A DNA stretch of 9,226 nucleotides, from positions 1 to 9,226 of the forward strand of contig JAYWGH010000008.1 of assembly GCA_043778375.1 (NCBI GenBank). Direction: 5' to 3'. The notes under the pieces were generated by a model. That model worked only from the letters and a program-made list of their open reading frames with translations. It had not been told where the DNA came from and did not search any database. Source of the DNA: CAIVSN01 sp043778375. Its GTDB lineage: Bacteria; Patescibacteriota; Gracilibacteria; BD1-5; UBA2023. The position numbers were made by a program, and so were the translations under genes. Shown piece by piece: positions 7,213 through 9,226 of this stretch (positions within the stretch are counted from its first letter, which is position 1; each line of letters opens with the position of its first letter).

Positions 7213-8399
7213 CACTCAGTCACACTCTCAGGTGCTAGATCCCGCGATTCTGTCATTACCTCCTCAGCGGTCTCACGGTATCGTACCACTATGAGGGTAA
7301 TGTCATCAAACTGTCGAGGTTTATACCCCATAAATCTTGACAGCTCAATCGTGATATGCTTGAATATTCCAGTGGCAGTCTTGTATGGAGACTCTTGGAC
7401 TGTCTGAACGAGCCTATCTACCCCAAACATCATATCTGTTTCACGGATACCGTTACGAGCTTCAGTAATCCCATCTGTATAGAGTATCAGGCAGTCTCCC
7501 GGTTCAAAAGCTATTTGCACTTCCTTGAGAATTTTTGAGATATCACGGGTCATCCCGAGGGCTACTCCGCCTGACTTTAGGGCGTGGACTTTATTCCCTG
7601 ATTTCTTGTATACAAGCAGATACTCATGGCCTGCACCCGTCATATAGAGTCGCTTTTCGAGAGAGTTCCACCGGATCATCAGGAGCGTCATGAGCATATT
7701 AGACTTTACACGAGGTTTGAGGATCTCGTTGGTCTGGACGAGGATAGAGGCTCCATTTACGAGCATTTTTGAAAACCCTGATATAAGCGCGTTTACTACC
7801 ATCATCACAAATCCAGAAGCCACTCCATGTCCAGTGACGTCTCCGAGATACACATAGGTATTGTCCCCTTGGGTGATAATGTCATAACTATCTCCACCCA
7901 CCTCTGTTGCAGACTTGGTGTCTGCAACTATCTCGAGCATGTCAGACTTTGGGTAGCTTTTTTTGAGTACATGCTTTTGCATATCAGATGCGAGCTCTAC
8001 CTCAGAGCGGAGAATTCGTCCGGATTGAAATTCTTCTTTAAAATTTCGTAGAATATCGAGATATCGATAAAAAAAACTTATGACATAAGCTGCATCAGGA
8101 GTGTATGAGTCCGTATCTACGCGAGGTTTACCTGTAACTCCCGCAAGAAAATATGCAATCTCCTGACGCATTTGTCTCACTGGTGCAGCAAAATACCTGC
8201 GAGCTGTAAAATATAGCCCCGTAAGGAAAAAAAGCGAAAGTCCAAATAAGATAGTAGCAATGCCAGTTTCCGTAGGGTCGAGATTAACTTCGAGCCCAGG
8301 AATTGTGACCCGTCCCGTCAATACAAAAAATATTCCTCCTTGCACCAGGAGCGCAAGAATATAAATGATGAGAAGTGACGCTTGTCTGAGGCTTTTCAT
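7200..8399 (-). CDS. Membrane-anchored SpoIIE/RsbU-type PP2C Ser/Thr phosphatase
   Basis: 399 residues, ATG to TAA. Two hydrophobic segments at about residues 8-29 and 45-67 anchor it with a short external loop. Residues about 70-120 look like a degenerate HAMP or linker helix (APVRQM...), followed by a coiled linker (SEVELASDMQKHVL) typical ahead of this catalytic domain. PP2C motifs in order: EVGGDSYD (166-173), GDVTGHGVASG (186-196), LYTDGITEA (306-314) and DDITLIVV (365-372). The Asp residues that hold the Mn/Mg ions are present. The family dephosphorylates Ser/Thr-phosphoproteins, classically anti-anti-sigma factors of partner-switching pathways. No STAS or anti-sigma kinase gene is in view, so the substrate is unknown. 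None of its 31 Gly codons is UGA. It is divergent from ssb and convergent with the giant gene. No Shine-Dalgarno. Confidence 0.93.
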   Translation of the reverse strand: MKSLRQASLLIIYILALLVQGGIFFVLTGRVTIPGLEVNLDPTETGIATILFGLSLFFLTGLYFTARRYFAAPVRQMRQEIAYFLAGVTGKPRVDTDSYTPDAAYVISFFYRYLDILRNFKEEFQSGRILRSEVELASDMQKHVLKKSYPKSDMLEIVADTKSATEVGGDSYDIITQGDNTYVYLGDVTGHGVASGFVMMVVNALISGFSKMLVNGASILVQTNEILKPRVKSNMLMTLLMIRWNSLEKRLYMTGAGHEYLLVYKKSGNKVHALKSGGVALGMTRDISKILKEVQIAFEPGDCLILYTDGITEARNGIRETDMMFGVDRLVQTVQESPYKTATGIFKHITIELSRFMGYKPRQFDDITLIVVRYRETAEEVMTESRDLAPESVTEWNWH

Positions 8400-8410
8400 A
8401 GATCAAATTT

Positions 8411-8416
8411 ATCATA
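8411..8416 (-). promoter_or_regulatory. Possible -10 element of the phosphatase gene
   Basis: On the minus strand TATGAT lies 11 bp before the ATG, which would give a leader of only about 4 nt. The -35 region is poor, so this is a weak prediction. It would share the 122-bp intergenic region with the ssb promoter. Confidence 0.3.
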
Positions 8417-8462
8417 AAAGTCACTTTCCTTCAAATAACACACGTTTTTCGTAAATCTTTCC

Positions 8463-8490
8463 TTGCGACCCACTCAAATTCCCCTATGAT
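8463..8490 (+). promoter_or_regulatory. Candidate sigma-70-type promoter of ssb
   Basis: TTGCGA (8463-8468) and TATGAT (8485-8490) are separated by 16 bp, matching the -35 at 4 of 6 and the -10 at 5 of 6 positions. Transcription would start near 8497, giving a leader of about 25 nt with no Shine-Dalgarno before the ATG at 8522. Confidence 0.5.
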
Positions 8491-8521
8491 ACAACCAGCG
8501 CATTATTTTTAACGACTTCGT

Positions 8522-8980
8522 ATGAACTCACTGAACAAAGTACAACTCATCGGAAACCTCACCGCTAATGCAGAGGTCCGAGAAACTCCAAACGGACAGA
8601 AGGTAGCGAGCTTTAGTATCGCGACAAACCGCGTCTGGAAAGATACCGCAGGGATGAAGCAAGAGCAGGTAGAGTACCACAACATCTCAGCATGGGCTGG
8701 CCTTGCTATAGTAATCGAGCAGTATACGAGTAAAGGAAAAAAGGTATATATTGAGGGACGACTCCAAACTCGCAGCTGGGATGACCAGGCAGGAGTCAAG
8801 AAATACAAGACCGAGATTGTAGCTGAGCAGATCATTCTCCTCTCTGCAGCAGGAGGTCGAGAAGATAGCTACGATGAGGGTTCAAATATGGACAGTGCCG
8901 CGAGTGCTGCAAGCCCTGCAAAGGTAAAGAAGTCTCCTAAGATCGAAGAGGAGATTCACATCGAGGATATTCCATTCTAG
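8522..8980 (+). CDS. ssb: Single-stranded DNA-binding protein
   Basis: 152 residues, ATG to TAG, close to the usual bacterial SSB length. The N-terminal OB-fold (about 1-108) shows the family features: NKVQLIGNLTANAEVRETPN, VASFSIATNRVWKD, YHNISAWAGLA, GKKVYIEGRLQTRSW and YKTEIVAEQIILL. Trp39, Trp58 and Trp86 fall where family members have the aromatic residues that stack on DNA bases. A flexible Ser/Ala/Gly-rich linker follows, and then the acidic tip IHIEDIPF, the conserved C-terminal peptide that recruits repair and replication proteins. It acts as a tetramer in known homologues, coating single-stranded DNA in replication and repair. None of its 10 Gly codons is UGA. Conserved EGRLQTR uses CGA for its first Arg, showing that CGA keeps its normal meaning here. 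It stands alone, without the rpsF/rpsR neighbours often seen with ssb. Confidence 0.97.
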   Translation: MNSLNKVQLIGNLTANAEVRETPNGQKVASFSIATNRVWKDTAGMKQEQVEYHNISAWAGLAIVIEQYTSKGKKVYIEGRLQTRSWDDQAGVKKYKTEIVAEQIILLSAAGGREDSYDEGSNMDSAASAASPAKVKKSPKIEEEIHIEDIPF

Positions 8981-8999
8981 GCGTTCTCCACACTAGATC

Positions 9000-9226
9000 T
9001 TAGTTATTTGTGGCCTCTATCCCAAACAGATAGTAGGCCCATTTTTCTCGGGTACTCATACCCGCAGTCTCCGATCGCACTTTTCGTTCAGTGATAATTT
9101 CTTTCGTATTGATGGCATGATAGTCAGCTACTGACTTTTCATCGACGAGAAAGAGGACTTCCTCTCCTGGGTTTTTGCGATTTTGTGAGGTTTTCATCAT
9201 CCGGTCTACGTAGGCATTTGTCTGTA
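9000..9226 (-). CDS. Unrecognised protein, C-terminal part or short ORF, open at right edge
   Basis: A minus-strand frame ends in TAA (9000-9002) and stays open to the window edge, giving at least 74 residues. A start at ATG 9200 (66 residues) is possible, but no ribosome-binding site or promoter can be judged there. The upstream codons read plausible protein (TNAYVDRMMK), so a 5'-truncated larger gene is more likely. The visible part is charged and soluble, with EEVLFLVDEKSVADYHAI, KEIITERKVRS and the C-terminus KWAYYLFGIEATNN. I recognise no family. It is convergent with ssb, with the stops 19 bp apart, and uses no UGA. Confidence 0.6.
   Translation of the reverse strand, partial: QTNAYVDRMMKTSQNRKNPGEEVLFLVDEKSVADYHAINTKEIITERKVRSETAGMSTREKWAYYLFGIEATNN

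Noticed and set aside
8522..8980. CGA read as Trp, as reported for one Absconditabacteria clade
   Set aside because: CGA encodes the conserved Arg in SSB EGRLQTR, and aligns with AGG/AGA in the RRHPDQRH motif of genes 1 and 2.
8976..8997. Terminator between ssb and the right-edge gene
   Set aside because: Only a 5-bp TCTAG/CTAGA pairing with a 12-nt loop and no T-run.

Overview
The window reads as chromosomal DNA from a bacterium that translates UGA as glycine (genetic code 25). That points to the Absconditabacteria/Gracilibacteria branch of the Candidate Phyla Radiation (CPR). Four long plus-strand reading frames are broken only by TGA, 24 times in total, and never by TAA or TAG. Every gene end that can be seen is TAA or TAG. 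One of the TGAs aligns with a GGC glycine codon in a neighbouring paralogue. Under the standard code these four genes would wrongly appear as about a dozen fragments.

Left part (1-4280): a tandem array of Cys-rich paralogues of a kind I associate from memory with CPR genomes. It contains a 5'-truncated gene (2-877), a full copy (887-2473), a divergent copy without the N-terminal Cys module (2603-4069), and a decayed C-terminal remnant (4086-4280). The two full-length copies are internally duplicated: a Cys/Asn-rich repeat stretch followed by a 'YCILNKQYxKEEY'-like helical segment occurs twice, about 145 residues apart. Genes 1 and 2 share a 417-bp ungapped block. A 19-bp inverted repeat built from two smaller palindromes lies between genes 2 and 3.

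Middle (4281-7183): a strong sigma-70-type promoter whose predicted start point falls at or next to an ATG, suggesting a leaderless mRNA. It drives a 946-residue, mostly helical protein ending in a HicA-like (dsRBD-fold) domain with the G-S-H motif. No HicB-like partner is visible. This is the most novel item in the window.

Right part (7200-9226): housekeeping and signalling genes without any internal UGA. They are a membrane-anchored SpoIIE/RsbU-type PP2C phosphatase (minus strand), a divergently transcribed single-stranded DNA-binding protein, and an unrecognised minus-strand reading frame running off the right edge.

None of the five visible gene starts has a Shine-Dalgarno sequence. I saw no tRNA, rRNA, CRISPR array or insertion sequence. 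The joint role of the array and the giant protein is unknown; adjacency alone does not show that they work together.
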